Shown here piece after piece: positions 1 through 9,419 of a DNA stretch of 64,000 nt. How positions within the stretch are numbered: position 1 is the first letter of the stretch; each line of letters opens with the position of its first letter. The notes beneath the pieces were generated by a model. It saw only the letters and a list, made by a program, of their open reading frames with translations. It made no database searches and was not told the DNA's origin. The DNA is from Tritrichomonas musculus. Taxonomy: Eukaryota; Parabasalia; Tritrichomonadida; Tritrichomonadidae. Position numbers and translations under genes: made by a program. The stretch covers positions 2,170,001 to 2,234,000 of the forward strand of contig JAPFFF010000003.1 in NCBI GenBank assembly GCA_039105265.1, in the 5' to 3' direction.

Positions 1-1
1 T

Positions 2-829
2 TACTTTGATGAAGGATTTAACAAGAAAATCAATGAGTTCATTGAGAAGCTCTTTAATCTCAGGGCAAGTTATAAAAAGCAAAAGAACCCTCTTGAACAA
101 ACAATAAAGCTCCTCCTCAACTCCATATATGGCAAGTCAATATTAAAAGCAACTAAGACTGAAACAAAGACAGTACCAAAAAGCCAACTATACAAGTATC
201 TCTGGCGGAACTACAACTTTGTCAAGGAGGTTGTTGAAGATGTTAATATTGATAAGTGCTATGTCAAGAAGTTGAAACCAATTAATGACCATTTCAACCT
301 ACCTCAATTTGGTGCAAGCGTTCTCTCTTGGAGTAAGCACTTAATGAACAGGGTTATGGCTACAGCTGAGCAAGCAGGTATACCTATCTACTACCAAGAC
401 ACAGATTCTTGTCACGTTATGGAAAATGACGTGCCAAAGATAGCTGACTTATTCCAGTTCAAGTATCATCAACCTCTTATTGGTAAAAATATGTGTCAGT
501 TCCATAATGACTTCGATGAGTTCGAAGGTAGTCAAGGGGAAATACACTCAAGAAAACTCATTGCACTTGGTAAAAAGAGCTACCTCGATATCTTGGTTGA
601 TGAACAAGGAAATGAAGGATACCATATTAGACTTAAAGGAATTCCAAAACAAGTTATTCTCAACAAGTGCAAAAGGATGGGTATCTCAGTTGAAGAACTT
701 TTTGAAAGGATGTACAAAGGAGAAAGCATGACATTTGATTTGTTGGATGGTTCGAATGCATTCAGGAAGTCAAAGACATTTCAACAAACCAACTTACCTA
801 AATTTGCACGTACTCTTAGGTTTACGTAG
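2..829 (+). CDS. Type-B DNA polymerase (Polinton family), C-terminal part at window edge
   Basis: The reading frame is open from base 2 and continues off the left edge, so only the palm and thumb end is present. Two family B motifs are clear: motif B as KLLLNSIYGK (about bases 100-130), and motif C as YYQDTDSCHV, whose DTDS holds the two metal-binding aspartates. A KRMGIS segment and a short thumb follow. Such polymerases copy Polinton, adenovirus and linear-plasmid DNA by protein priming. The stop overlaps the end of the convergent gene on the other strand by 8 bases. The protein differs clearly from the polymerase of Polinton B in this window, so A and B belong to separate lineages. Confidence 0.85.
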   Translation, partial: YFDEGFNKKINEFIEKLFNLRASYKKQKNPLEQTIKLLLNSIYGKSILKATKTETKTVPKSQLYKYLWRNYNFVKEVVEDVNIDKCYVKKLKPINDHFNLPQFGASVLSWSKHLMNRVMATAEQAGIPIYYQDTDSCHVMENDVPKIADLFQFKYHQPLIGKNMCQFHNDFDEFEGSQGEIHSRKLIALGKKSYLDILVDEQGNEGYHIRLKGIPKQVILNKCKRMGISVEELFERMYKGESMTFDLLDGSNAFRKSKTFQQTNLPKFARTLRFT

Positions 830-1532
830 ATGGTTTAATTTTGATAGTTATGAACAAAGGACTTTTTAACAATATCGGCTGGTATTGGAAATCTACTAAA
901 CTTAATTCTAAAAATTTTAATGAATCTGTATATGTTTTTATTTTTAATGGTTTACTTTCAGTTTCGAAATCATATATAAGTGGTTTATTATCTAAGGTGA
1001 AGGTATTTATACTACCAATAACTGATGGTGTATATTGTTGTTCACCTATATTGGAGTATATGGCATTACCTTGTAATGATACTAAATACAACTTAGTATG
1101 ATTTAATATTGGTATATCTTTTATTATATAGGTTGTATTAGCAGGCAACTCTAAAGGCAATGGAGTATTATAAAGACCAGTTACTAATGCAGCTCGATGA
1201 GTTAAAGACGTAATGGTAGTCTTCATTGTGGTTTTTAATTGAAATGTTCTTGTTTCTTGTTTATACTCCCATTGAAACCAAGACATTAAATTTAATACCG
1301 ATTGTAATTCTTTGATAGTATAGGAAAATTTAGGAGTTCGAAAATAGGCTTTAATAGGTATTGAATCACTTGACATTTCAATATAATCATCACCATTGGT
1401 TAACAGAATATTACTCAAGGTACTAATTGAAGATACATAATACTTGACATATTTACACTTCCAAGGTATATCCAAATTGATAGATACCTTATTATATTCA
1501 TCAGCATTTGTACTTTGTACTGATACTAACAT
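822..1532 (-). CDS. Unknown 236-aa element protein, possibly a jelly-roll minor capsid protein
   Basis: I chose the ATG at 1532 (MLVSVQST); the frame extends slightly upstream but only to non-ATG codons. No database family is recognised. The protein is rich in predicted beta strands (alternating hydrophobic runs such as LFITIKIKP at the C-terminus) and has no membrane segment. A final strand-rich stretch of the type LELSLVDFQ...PLFITIKIKP is reminiscent of small single-jelly-roll capsid proteins of Polintons, but that is inference from pattern only. It is divergent from the large 1598-aa gene, with only 17 bases between the two start codons, and convergent with the polymerase gene. Confidence 0.6.
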   Translation of the reverse strand: MLVSVQSTNADEYNKVSINLDIPWKCKYVKYYVSSISTLSNILLTNGDDYIEMSSDSIPIKAYFRTPKFSYTIKELQSVLNLMSWFQWEYKQETRTFQLKTTMKTTITSLTHRAALVTGLYNTPLPLELPANTTYIIKDIPILNHTKLYLVSLQGNAIYSNIGEQQYTPSVIGSINTFTLDNKPLIYDFETESKPLKIKTYTDSLKFLELSLVDFQYQPILLKSPLFITIKIKPST

Positions 1533-1549
1533 TTTATTATATCCAAAAA
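1533..1549. promoter_or_regulatory. 17-bp spacer between two divergent start codons
   Basis: The start codons of the minus-strand gene (1532) and the plus-strand gene (1550) are separated by only 17 AT-rich bases. Any promoter or initiator for either gene must lie here or inside the opposite coding region. The spacer reads TTTATTATATCC followed by an A-run. The start sites themselves are inferred from first ATG codons. Confidence 0.4.
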
Positions 1550-4500
1550 ATGTCAATTAAACTTTATTCTTTGCAATCAAATGAAGCAGAGAAGCTCAAA
1601 GACAAGGATGTTGAGATAAGTGTTAATGATGAAGGTAATATTGATATTATAAGAAATGAGGACCCAGATGATTATCCTACGTTTAGTTGTTTATATAACA
1701 AGGCTGAAGTAGATGAAAGAGTAGTCAAAGGTTATATCGAAAATGGAGGAAAGCTTGATGGTTTCGGCAATGTACCTATTACACACAAATTTGCCAATTA
1801 TTTAAAATATGTATTTAAAGGACCTGAAAAGACACCTCTATTAGAAGGCTCACTACCTGAAAAAGCAGAGTCATATAAGGAGTTGATAAAAGATGAACTT
1901 TGCGTAAATACCTTAAATGAATTTATTGAAGAAGAATCTAATACATGTGAGGCTATTCATGAGATGTATACCGAATTGATGTGTGCTGTTGATGGATATG
2001 AACAAATATCAACAGATGAACAACTAGGACAAACAAAGGTTATTCGATATCTTCAAGACCCTGTACCACTTCCAACACCAGAGCCTGACCCATTTTTAGC
2101 TGAGTTTGGTTATTCGAACCTGGGAGATTTATTGATAAATGTCATAAAGAATGAAAGAACTAACATGACAACAAAGAGATTCTTATATGAGGCTTTTAAT
2201 GAATCTAACTTTAAAAATTTCGTATCTAGGATATCTCAATACCATTGGAATCTAGATAAATTGTCTGTACAAAGAATAGGATATAGATACAAAGGGTGTA
2301 CAGACTTGGTTGAGGCAGACCAAATTATTGAAGTAAGTAGCCCATGTGAATTCCTTGATATATATACAAGATACTACTTAGAAAATTACAAACACACTCC
2401 TCAAATACTTCAATATTTGCTGTTTTCGAGTGTATTAGGTTTAGGTATCTCAAAAGCCTTAAAATTATTTCGACTATCCAAAGCTCCAGATAATAAAATT
2501 ACCATTACTCATATTGATGGTACTCAAATGTCAGTCACCTTAAATGACCACTTAAATGACGTTCAACGAAATATCGAAGTACTCATGATTGTAATTAATG
2601 ATTTGATAGGACAAGTATCGCAGATAAAATCCTGTGATTGCAATCATGAAGAGGAGGAAGGAGGAGGTGGCATAGGTATCCCGCAAGATGAGATTGATGA
2701 ATTGACGAACTACCTAAGAAATCAAAATCGACATCTTGAAGAACATTTCGGTGATATTGATGAGAATATAAATAGATTGAATCTTGGTGAACAAGTACAG
2801 TCATTTCAAGATGCTATGCTTGATGTTGTTATGTATGAGGATGCAATACCTGATATAGCAAAACAAGCTATGGAACAACAAGACCAAGAACAACAAATAC
2901 CAGTTTTTAGACCAATTGGCGACCGTTCGAACGGTCTATATAATCAAGATAGTAATTATGTTTGGGACATCATCTATGAGGAATGGCGAGAAAGAGATGA
3001 TAACTTGGATAGACCTGCAGGATGGAGACGAAATAGGAATGCTCCTGTACCTCAAAATTACATGTGGGATGTTGTTCATGATGAATGGGTTATGTTAAAT
3101 ATTTATTATCCTTTCGAGGAAGGTTGGAGAGAAGGAGCTAGTGAAGCAATAGTAGATGTATTAATACCAATCTTTGAAAATGACCATAGAGGACATCTCA
3201 GGTATAGTGATAGATATGAAGAATGGGTGTTCTTTCCAGAAGAGAATTCATATCTACATATGCCAACAAATGAAATGTTATACCGTAATAGAGAATATCA
3301 TGCAGAATTAGGTCAATATGTAGCTTGGAATATTGTAGATGAGGAATGGCAAGAACATGGATATGACTTCCAAGATGATGATTGGATTCATGATGAATTA
3401 TTAGATGCTCCTGACAATTTAATATGGGATATGACACATGAAGAATGGGTTATTTTATCACAACATTTGGAATGGATAGATAGATGGCGAACACAAAACA
3501 CCCCAGCAGTAAATGCTCTTGTACGTGCAAGAAATAGTTTTGTTCAGGTTTTTGGAGAAATAGTTTGGAATGAAGATAAAAGGCAATGGGTTTGGGAACC
3601 AAAAGATGACCCATCTCCAATGGCGTTATCAATCGAAAATACGAAAGAAGTCAAAACAGATAACTCTTCCGCAGTAGCAATACCTGACTTTGTCAAAGGG
3701 TTTGATAAATTCGAGGATGTATTAAAATGTTATGGTGTTCAAATATCGAAAGATACTCCATCATTAGACCCAGTTAAACCAGTACTTGGTAAATATATTA
3801 TAAAGGGTGATTTAGAAGTAAATGGAAAAATAATATGTGATTCTATTCCAAGTGGAGGTACCTCGAGTGGAGGTATAACAACAACTGATTGGTCCCTTGA
3901 AACAGGATACCCTGATTATTATTTAACTAATCAAGATATTCGACAAATACCACATGGGATAGGTGATAAACATTTTAATGCTTTCCTAATTGTTTTACGA
4001 AAAGAGTTAAAAGATGCAATAGAAACGATAACAGATGAAACAATAATATTTAAGATAATACTTCGAACAGATTCTTTATATTATGATGATAATAAATACT
4101 TTAAGGAAATATATATAAAAGTCATCAATGGTGTTATTCTATGTCCAGTTATATCCTATAATAGTGAAACACGAAGATGTACATTATCATATAATGCATA
4201 TAATGAACTTGATGTTGCAGAAGATTATTTATATATCATGTTTGAGAAAACATTACCATTTAGTCCATTCGACCTCTATATAAAAGGAGATATGTTAATA
4301 TATTATATGCTTAATCAACATTGCTTGGTATCTACCCAACCAGTTGTTAAATGTGATATTATAGATGCTGATAATGCTTTAAAGTTGCAGAAGACAGATA
4401 TGTTATATTTATACAAACCAACATCTATTAGTAATGAGATCATTAATGACAAAGAATATTATAAAATGGTGTATGAGATTCCTAATGATTATTATCTGAT

Positions 4501-6346
4501 CGAATGCTTTAAATTTAAGTTCAAGGAGTTTTGTTTTGGAAATACATGGGAATTAGAATGGCAAATAGATGATATCAATACTGACAGGAATAAAGGTCAT
4601 TGGGAAGGAAATAATTTAAGAGGTAGGTTGGCAGGTAATATTGTTAACAAGCTTAATAAAAGGAATATCAACTATTATCATAATGACAACAGGACACATC
4701 TATGTTATGTAATGATGAAGAATGATGAGATACATAATGAAATTATAGATAGAGGAGAACATGGTATTTTATATAGTTTCTATGAACTTGCAAATAAAGA
4801 AGGAAAGATTGCAACAAAAATACTCTTGAATAATAATGAGGTTATTGATGGAGAAACTAATCATGTTCAATGTATCGTGTTTCAAATGGGTGGACATAAT
4901 AAAGAAACATATGAAGGATATGACTTGGTTGGTGTTGAGTGTAGATTGTTGGGTTATGAAGAAAATGTTGTTAAATTTAATGAATTAATTCCAAAGATAT
5001 CTCGTATTTATTTGGATATTTATTTGCCGAAGTCATCAACACCTACTCGATTAACATTTAAAATCAAACCTGAAATCCTCCATGTATATGGTCAAGCTAA
5101 TGCTAATGTAGACCTCATTGGAGATAAAGATACCATTGAACGTATCGCTTGTTATTGGAAAGATAGCCATATTAACACTGATTCCAGACATATTGAACTA
5201 TATCTTAGGAAAAGTATGACTGACCCGATTGAAGAAATAAATTGGAATCCGCAAATAAATCCATTCGAATATATCATTAATCAACAATATTATGAAATAT
5301 ATCCTAATCCAAATGCAGCGACAACCCTCTACACTGATTACAATATATGCTCATCAAAAATCATTACAGCTGATAATATAACAACCATGAGGAGTGATTT
5401 AAATGTAGTTGCTAATAACTTTGATGTTTTATCTTATGATGTAGGTATATTAAGACTTGATGTGAATAAGTTACAAATGGAAATGTTAGAACAACAATAT
5501 ATAACTCAGCACCTTCAAGCAGATATGAAATCAGTAAAAATAATGAGTGGAATAACATTAGCATTTACTATAGGAACATTCTTATGGGATGTTGCAGGAA
5601 CTCTTCTCAGTGATAAGGGAGTTAATTTAGGTCGAAGGGCAATACATGGTAATGACGATGTTTCCCATTATACATCCTTAGATGATTTATGTAGAGATTA
5701 TGGAAGTACTGCACCTCAAAATGTTAGACTCGAAACTGCTGGAACAATTCAAAGGGTTGTAGGAAGTGTAGAAGATTCAGCAACAAGATTAAATGGATAT
5801 TGGTCTCAGTTTCGAGAACTACTGAGGGATTTGGATCGTTGGGATGGAAATAATGCAATGGTTGATATTGTGTTTGAACAAATTGGAGATTTAACAAATA
5901 CAATATATGAAGAATTTCCCAATGCTATTATGCCAGAATGGCTAAGAAGGTTGTTAAAAGAAAGAGGTATGAGAAGGTCAGTAGTTACACAAAGTGATAC
6001 TCCTGAACCAGATTTAATCCCAAAGGTAATAGAATGGTGTGAAACTGATTACCAAAGACTTGATGACCCAGAGAAATTTGAAGATAATTGGATAAACCCT
6101 GAAAAGGCAGTATTATCTTTATCTGCTACTGTGGATGTATGTAATAGAATGAGAGAATCAATGAAATTACCAATTGGTATCTTAGCTCATGAATTATCAT
6201 CAGTCAAAGAGAAAGTAAATAAGAAGCACCCATTGGATGATATTAATATGGATGAATATATTAAGAAGAGTGAGGTTGAAGAATTATTAATGGCTTATGA
6301 TAATAGGATAAAAGCACTTGAAGCTAAATGTGCTAACATCGAATGA
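1550..6346 (+). CDS. Giant element protein with WDxxxEEW repeats, membrane segment and coiled coils (1598 aa)
   Basis: The start is the ATG at 1550 (MSIKLYSLQS); an upstream in-frame ATG at 1508 would run through the divergent gene's start. The function is unknown. Residues about 470-670 hold at least five spaced repeats of a (V/M/I)W(D/N)xxxxEEWV motif, an acidic tryptophan-rich array. The region from about 780 to 1300 is strand-rich and is shared with the next gene, including LYLYKPTS and TLYTDYNI..KIITADNITTMRSDL. Near 1300-1330 is a heptad-like stretch, followed by a hydrophobic segment (about 1331-1351, ITLAFTIGTFLWDVAGTLL) and a C-terminal coiled coil. The arrangement suggests a surface or fibre protein of the particle with a membrane-interacting segment, but this is inference. 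Confidence 0.8.
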   Translation: MSIKLYSLQSNEAEKLKDKDVEISVNDEGNIDIIRNEDPDDYPTFSCLYNKAEVDERVVKGYIENGGKLDGFGNVPITHKFANYLKYVFKGPEKTPLLEGSLPEKAESYKELIKDELCVNTLNEFIEEESNTCEAIHEMYTELMCAVDGYEQISTDEQLGQTKVIRYLQDPVPLPTPEPDPFLAEFGYSNLGDLLINVIKNERTNMTTKRFLYEAFNESNFKNFVSRISQYHWNLDKLSVQRIGYRYKGCTDLVEADQIIEVSSPCEFLDIYTRYYLENYKHTPQILQYLLFSSVLGLGISKALKLFRLSKAPDNKITITHIDGTQMSVTLNDHLNDVQRNIEVLMIVINDLIGQVSQIKSCDCNHEEEEGGGGIGIPQDEIDELTNYLRNQNRHLEEHFGDIDENINRLNLGEQVQSFQDAMLDVVMYEDAIPDIAKQAMEQQDQEQQIPVFRPIGDRSNGLYNQDSNYVWDIIYEEWRERDDNLDRPAGWRRNRNAPVPQNYMWDVVHDEWVMLNIYYPFEEGWREGASEAIVDVLIPIFENDHRGHLRYSDRYEEWVFFPEENSYLHMPTNEMLYRNREYHAELGQYVAWNIVDEEWQEHGYDFQDDDWIHDELLDAPDNLIWDMTHEEWVILSQHLEWIDRWRTQNTPAVNALVRARNSFVQVFGEIVWNEDKRQWVWEPKDDPSPMALSIENTKEVKTDNSSAVAIPDFVKGFDKFEDVLKCYGVQISKDTPSLDPVKPVLGKYIIKGDLEVNGKIICDSIPSGGTSSGGITTTDWSLETGYPDYYLTNQDIRQIPHGIGDKHFNAFLIVLRKELKDAIETITDETIIFKIILRTDSLYYDDNKYFKEIYIKVINGVILCPVISYNSETRRCTLSYNAYNELDVAEDYLYIMFEKTLPFSPFDLYIKGDMLIYYMLNQHCLVSTQPVVKCDIIDADNALKLQKTDMLYLYKPTSISNEIINDKEYYKMVYEIPNDYYLIECFKFKFKEFCFGNTWELEWQIDDINTDRNKGHWEGNNLRGRLAGNIVNKLNKRNINYYHNDNRTHLCYVMMKNDEIHNEIIDRGEHGILYSFYELANKEGKIATKILLNNNEVIDGETNHVQCIVFQMGGHNKETYEGYDLVGVECRLLGYEENVVKFNELIPKISRIYLDIYLPKSSTPTRLTFKIKPEILHVYGQANANVDLIGDKDTIERIACYWKDSHINTDSRHIELYLRKSMTDPIEEINWNPQINPFEYIINQQYYEIYPNPNAATTLYTDYNICSSKIITADNITTMRSDLNVVANNFDVLSYDVGILRLDVNKLQMEMLEQQYITQHLQADMKSVKIMSGITLAFTIGTFLWDVAGTLLSDKGVNLGRRAIHGNDDVSHYTSLDDLCRDYGSTAPQNVRLETAGTIQRVVGSVEDSATRLNGYWSQFRELLRDLDRWDGNNAMVDIVFEQIGDLTNTIYEEFPNAIMPEWLRRLLKERGMRRSVVTQSDTPEPDLIPKVIEWCETDYQRLDDPEKFEDNWINPEKAVLSLSATVDVCNRMRESMKLPIGILAHELSSVKEKVNKKHPLDDINMDEYIKKSEVEELLMAYDNRIKALEAKCANIE

Positions 6347-6365
6347 GAAGTTTTATTTAACTAAA

Positions 6366-8966
6366 ATGAGTGATACTACTACAAGATTTAAAGGAGATAT
6401 ACAGTTTAAGATAGGGGATGCTACTCGAAAAGGTAGCCAGTTATTAACCTTGGGTGACTTAGATAACTATGTGCAGACAGGTCATTTATTTAATGAGGTC
6501 GAAGGTTTACCAGAAGTTGATATTAAAAATAAAAATATACAGTATGTATCATTTGAGTCTTCAACAACAACTTACAATATCCTTAAGTTTGTTAATTTGC
6601 CTGAAGACTTCATGAATAAGCTCAACGAAATAAAAACCCAGACTAATATATTTAAAGTTGTCTTGAGGAAGAATATAGTATATGATACAAGTGGTAATTT
6701 AGTTAAGGAGTTCTACATATATGTTAAGGATGGTCAAGTATATTCTCCTTTGATAACCAAAAGTAGTAATGGATGTAGTATAAATAATAGTACTATTATG
6801 GGATATATGAATATAGCTTTTGATAGTAAACTAGACTTTAACCCATATACCTTGTGGCTGAATGGGGAGTTGAGCATAATGAATGAATATATAACTGATT
6901 CTTTACAAACAGAGAAGGCAATAAAGTGTTCTATAATAAAAGCTGATAATGCATTAAGTTTACGTAAGAGTGATGTACTATACTTATATAAGCCTACATC
7001 AACTAGTCAGGTTGTGATAGATAACAAGAAGTATTGGTTACTTCAATGGAACATAGATACTGGATATACTATACCTAATGACTTAGAGTTTAGGTTTAAT
7101 GAGTATTGTTTTGGTAATAAGTGGTTTTTATCATGGGATGGCACAAAATGGGTAGGTGATAACATACAAGGTCATATCAATGGTAGATTAGTTAATGGAT
7201 TAAATAAGGAGAATGAGTATGGTGAAGATGGTACCTACATACAAGTCAAGAGGAGTGAGAGGAACATGAAACTGATTAATAAGCCTAATGACTACTCTCC
7301 TGATAACCTATTACATTACATGATTCATGGAGGTAAGTGCAAAATAGACTGTTTTGTAAAATTAAAGACAGGGGAGGTAGAACCTTTTTCGAAATATGGT
7401 CTAGGATATCAAACAAGTCAAGGAGGTACAAAAGATGGATATGATATAGAAGCAATAAGGTGCTATAAGATGAATAATGCTACTAAAAAATTAGAAACTA
7501 GTGCTATTGATGAGCTCTACCTAGATATAACTCTTGAAGGTTCTAAAAATGCAAATAGGTTCTCAGTTCGACCTACTGGAAAAGAAGGTAATGGAGGAGA
7601 CAAGGTATGGTTGTTCTTACATGGTGTACTTGATTCATGTGAACAGCTTGAATATACATATGCAGCTTCGACTACTAATGACTCAAGGGATATTAAGATA
7701 TATTTAGCTGATGAATATGTTGACCCAATAGATGAGGTTCATTGGGATTCAACTACTAACCCATTCGAGTATATCATTAAGCAGCAATTTTATGAAGTAT
7801 CCCCAAATCCTAATGGGGCAACAACCTTATATACTGATTATAATATTACCTCCTCTAAGATAATAACAGCTGATAATATTACTACTATGAGGAGTGATTT
7901 AAACTTAGTTACCAACAATGTAGATGTTATTAGCTATGATGTTAACGAAATGAACACTGTTATGGAAAGTCTAAAAGGTAGAGTATCAAGGACTGAACAA
8001 GTTACTCAACATCTGGAGGATGATGTAGATAATTTACGTATAGTCTCATGGACTGCATTAGCTTTTGGAGTTGCAGGTACTGCTGGATCAATAGGTTCTA
8101 TTGGTATGCAGCTATTTCCAGATGGTATAAGCTTTCCTACCATAAAAGGTGGAGGATTCCTTAAAAGGTTATTCTCGCATAAGTCAACCAAAGGTATGAG
8201 TGATTTGGTTAGAAATAGCATTAACTTCATGTCAGGTACTACAGCAAGAAGCATAACCAAAGATATAACACCTATAATTACCTGGTGTGAAGAGGAGTAT
8301 AAGCAACTAGATGAACTACCTTTTACAGATGAGAATGATAACCCTGATACTGGAACCTTGACATTAAGTGGTGCTATGGATATCAGCAATATGTTTAGGG
8401 ATTCACTCAAGCCTTGTTTCAAGTTGTTAGCTGAGAAGGTCAATGAGCTAGAGGCAGAGTTTGATAACTACCCTACTGTGGATGAAGCTAATGAAGGTCT
8501 AGAAGTACTTATACGTAGGATAGAGACATTAGAGGGTGAAAATACAACCTTGAAGGCTACAATCGAAGCAATGGAAACTAGATTAGCTGCTCTTGAAAAT
8601 CCGCCACTTGATTGGAAAACCTATTATTCTTCTTTTACTGAGAACATTACTGAGTCTCATTCGAAATATTTTTGTTTTTATTATGGTGATAACTTGTTCC
8701 AAGTAGAAGCCACTACATTTGATGGTGAACCTGTAGAAGATGGTGAATATTTGTTAATTTGGACAGATAGGAGTCAAAAACAACATTATGTTAGATTAAT
8801 AACTTATAACCATTGTGCTGGCGATAATGAATTGTATATGGATGAAATTTATGGCAAAGAAAATACAATTACCTATATCGGTTATGACATGCTTGTTGAA
8901 GACATAACACTTGATTTAGATGATAGATATGAATCAACATTTGATGCAATATATAGAAAGAAATAA
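6366..8966 (+). CDS. Large fibre-like element protein, paralogue of the upstream gene (866 aa)
   Basis: The start is the ATG at 6366 (MSDTTTRFKGD), 19 bases after the previous stop; the frame upstream lacks an ATG. Residues about 60-530 align by eye with the second half of the 1598-aa neighbour. Shared words are KC(S/D)II.ADNAL, VLYLYKPTS, NPFEYII.QQ.YE..PNPN and the stretch ending ITTMRSDLN. A short coiled coil, a hydrophobic segment (about 558-580) and a second coiled coil (about 690-740) follow. An extra C-terminal domain of about 120 residues is absent from the neighbour. The WDxxxEEW array is missing. The pair probably arose by tandem duplication followed by domain change. The role is likely structural; no enzyme motif is visible. 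Confidence 0.8.
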   Translation: MSDTTTRFKGDIQFKIGDATRKGSQLLTLGDLDNYVQTGHLFNEVEGLPEVDIKNKNIQYVSFESSTTTYNILKFVNLPEDFMNKLNEIKTQTNIFKVVLRKNIVYDTSGNLVKEFYIYVKDGQVYSPLITKSSNGCSINNSTIMGYMNIAFDSKLDFNPYTLWLNGELSIMNEYITDSLQTEKAIKCSIIKADNALSLRKSDVLYLYKPTSTSQVVIDNKKYWLLQWNIDTGYTIPNDLEFRFNEYCFGNKWFLSWDGTKWVGDNIQGHINGRLVNGLNKENEYGEDGTYIQVKRSERNMKLINKPNDYSPDNLLHYMIHGGKCKIDCFVKLKTGEVEPFSKYGLGYQTSQGGTKDGYDIEAIRCYKMNNATKKLETSAIDELYLDITLEGSKNANRFSVRPTGKEGNGGDKVWLFLHGVLDSCEQLEYTYAASTTNDSRDIKIYLADEYVDPIDEVHWDSTTNPFEYIIKQQFYEVSPNPNGATTLYTDYNITSSKIITADNITTMRSDLNLVTNNVDVISYDVNEMNTVMESLKGRVSRTEQVTQHLEDDVDNLRIVSWTALAFGVAGTAGSIGSIGMQLFPDGISFPTIKGGGFLKRLFSHKSTKGMSDLVRNSINFMSGTTARSITKDITPIITWCEEEYKQLDELPFTDENDNPDTGTLTLSGAMDISNMFRDSLKPCFKLLAEKVNELEAEFDNYPTVDEANEGLEVLIRRIETLEGENTTLKATIEAMETRLAALENPPLDWKTYYSSFTENITESHSKYFCFYYGDNLFQVEATTFDGEPVEDGEYLLIWTDRSQKQHYVRLITYNHCAGDNELYMDEIYGKENTITYIGYDMLVEDITLDLDDRYESTFDAIYRKK

Positions 8967-8986
8967 GTACGAGATTCTCGGGGCAG

Positions 8987-9257
8987 GTACCTGTGCCGTT
9001 TCAGTAGTAGTACTTCAAGAAAAAACAAGTAGTGGGGACCCGAGGTAGTTGTTTAGGTCCCTAGTAGTAGTGTGGACCCGAGGTAGTTGTTTAGGTCCCT
9101 AGTAGTAGTGGGGACCCGAGGTAGTTGTTTAGGTCCCTAGTAGTACTTCAAGAAAAAAAAAACAAGTAGTGGGGACCCGAGGTAGTTGTTTAGGTCCCTA
9201 GTAGTAGTGGGGACCCGAGGTAGTTGTTTAGGTCCCTAGTAGTACTTCAAGAAAAAA
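8987..9257. repeat. Tandem 35-40 bp repeats in the right arm of element A
   Basis: About five copies of a unit built on GGGACC CGAGGTAGTTGTTTA GGTCCC, each able to fold with a 6-bp stem. They are joined by GTAGTAGT linkers or by a second unit, GTAGTACTTCAAGAAAAAAACAA, which occurs three times. Copies are nearly identical, so the array is young or homogenised. Confidence 0.9.
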
Positions 9258-9265
9258 ACAAGTTG

Positions 9266-9350
9266 AAGAAAAAATTTTTTTTATTTTTTTATTTTTATTT
9301 TTATCATTTTTATTTTTTATTTTTATCATTTTTATTTTTTATTTTTATCA
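9266..9350. repeat. A/T simple repeats
   Basis: Repeated ATTTTTATCATTTTTATTTTTT-like units, almost free of G and C on the plus strand, between the tandem array and the terminus of element A. Confidence 0.8.
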
Positions 9351-9419
9351 CGAGTTCGTGTTGACGTGTGGGCTTAAGCGTAGCGTGGCCCCAACGGAAA
9401 CCGACTCGTATATACTACT
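9351..9419. other. Right terminus of element A
   Basis: A GC-richer 70-bp block starts with the small hairpin CACGA-GT-TCGTG and ends CGTATATACTACT. The end matches the Polinton B terminus in its last ten or so bases. The six bases that follow (TATTTT) would be the target duplication if the boundary is right; the partner copy lies outside the window. Confidence 0.45.

Larger units (their letters stand above)
1..9419 (+). mobile_element. Polinton/Maverick-like element A, right-hand part
   Basis: A dense block of element genes runs from the window edge: a type-B DNA polymerase end, a minus-strand gene that may be a minor capsid protein, and two huge related structural-type proteins. It ends in a repeat-built, gene-free arm. 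The last bases, CGTATATACTACT, resemble the right terminus of the better-defined Polinton B (CATATACTACT), so I place the end at about 9419. The left end is outside the window, so inverted repeats and a target duplication cannot be shown. The genes visible here look whole. Family assignment rests on the polymerase and the gene company, because no integrase or major capsid gene lies in the visible part. Confidence 0.7.
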
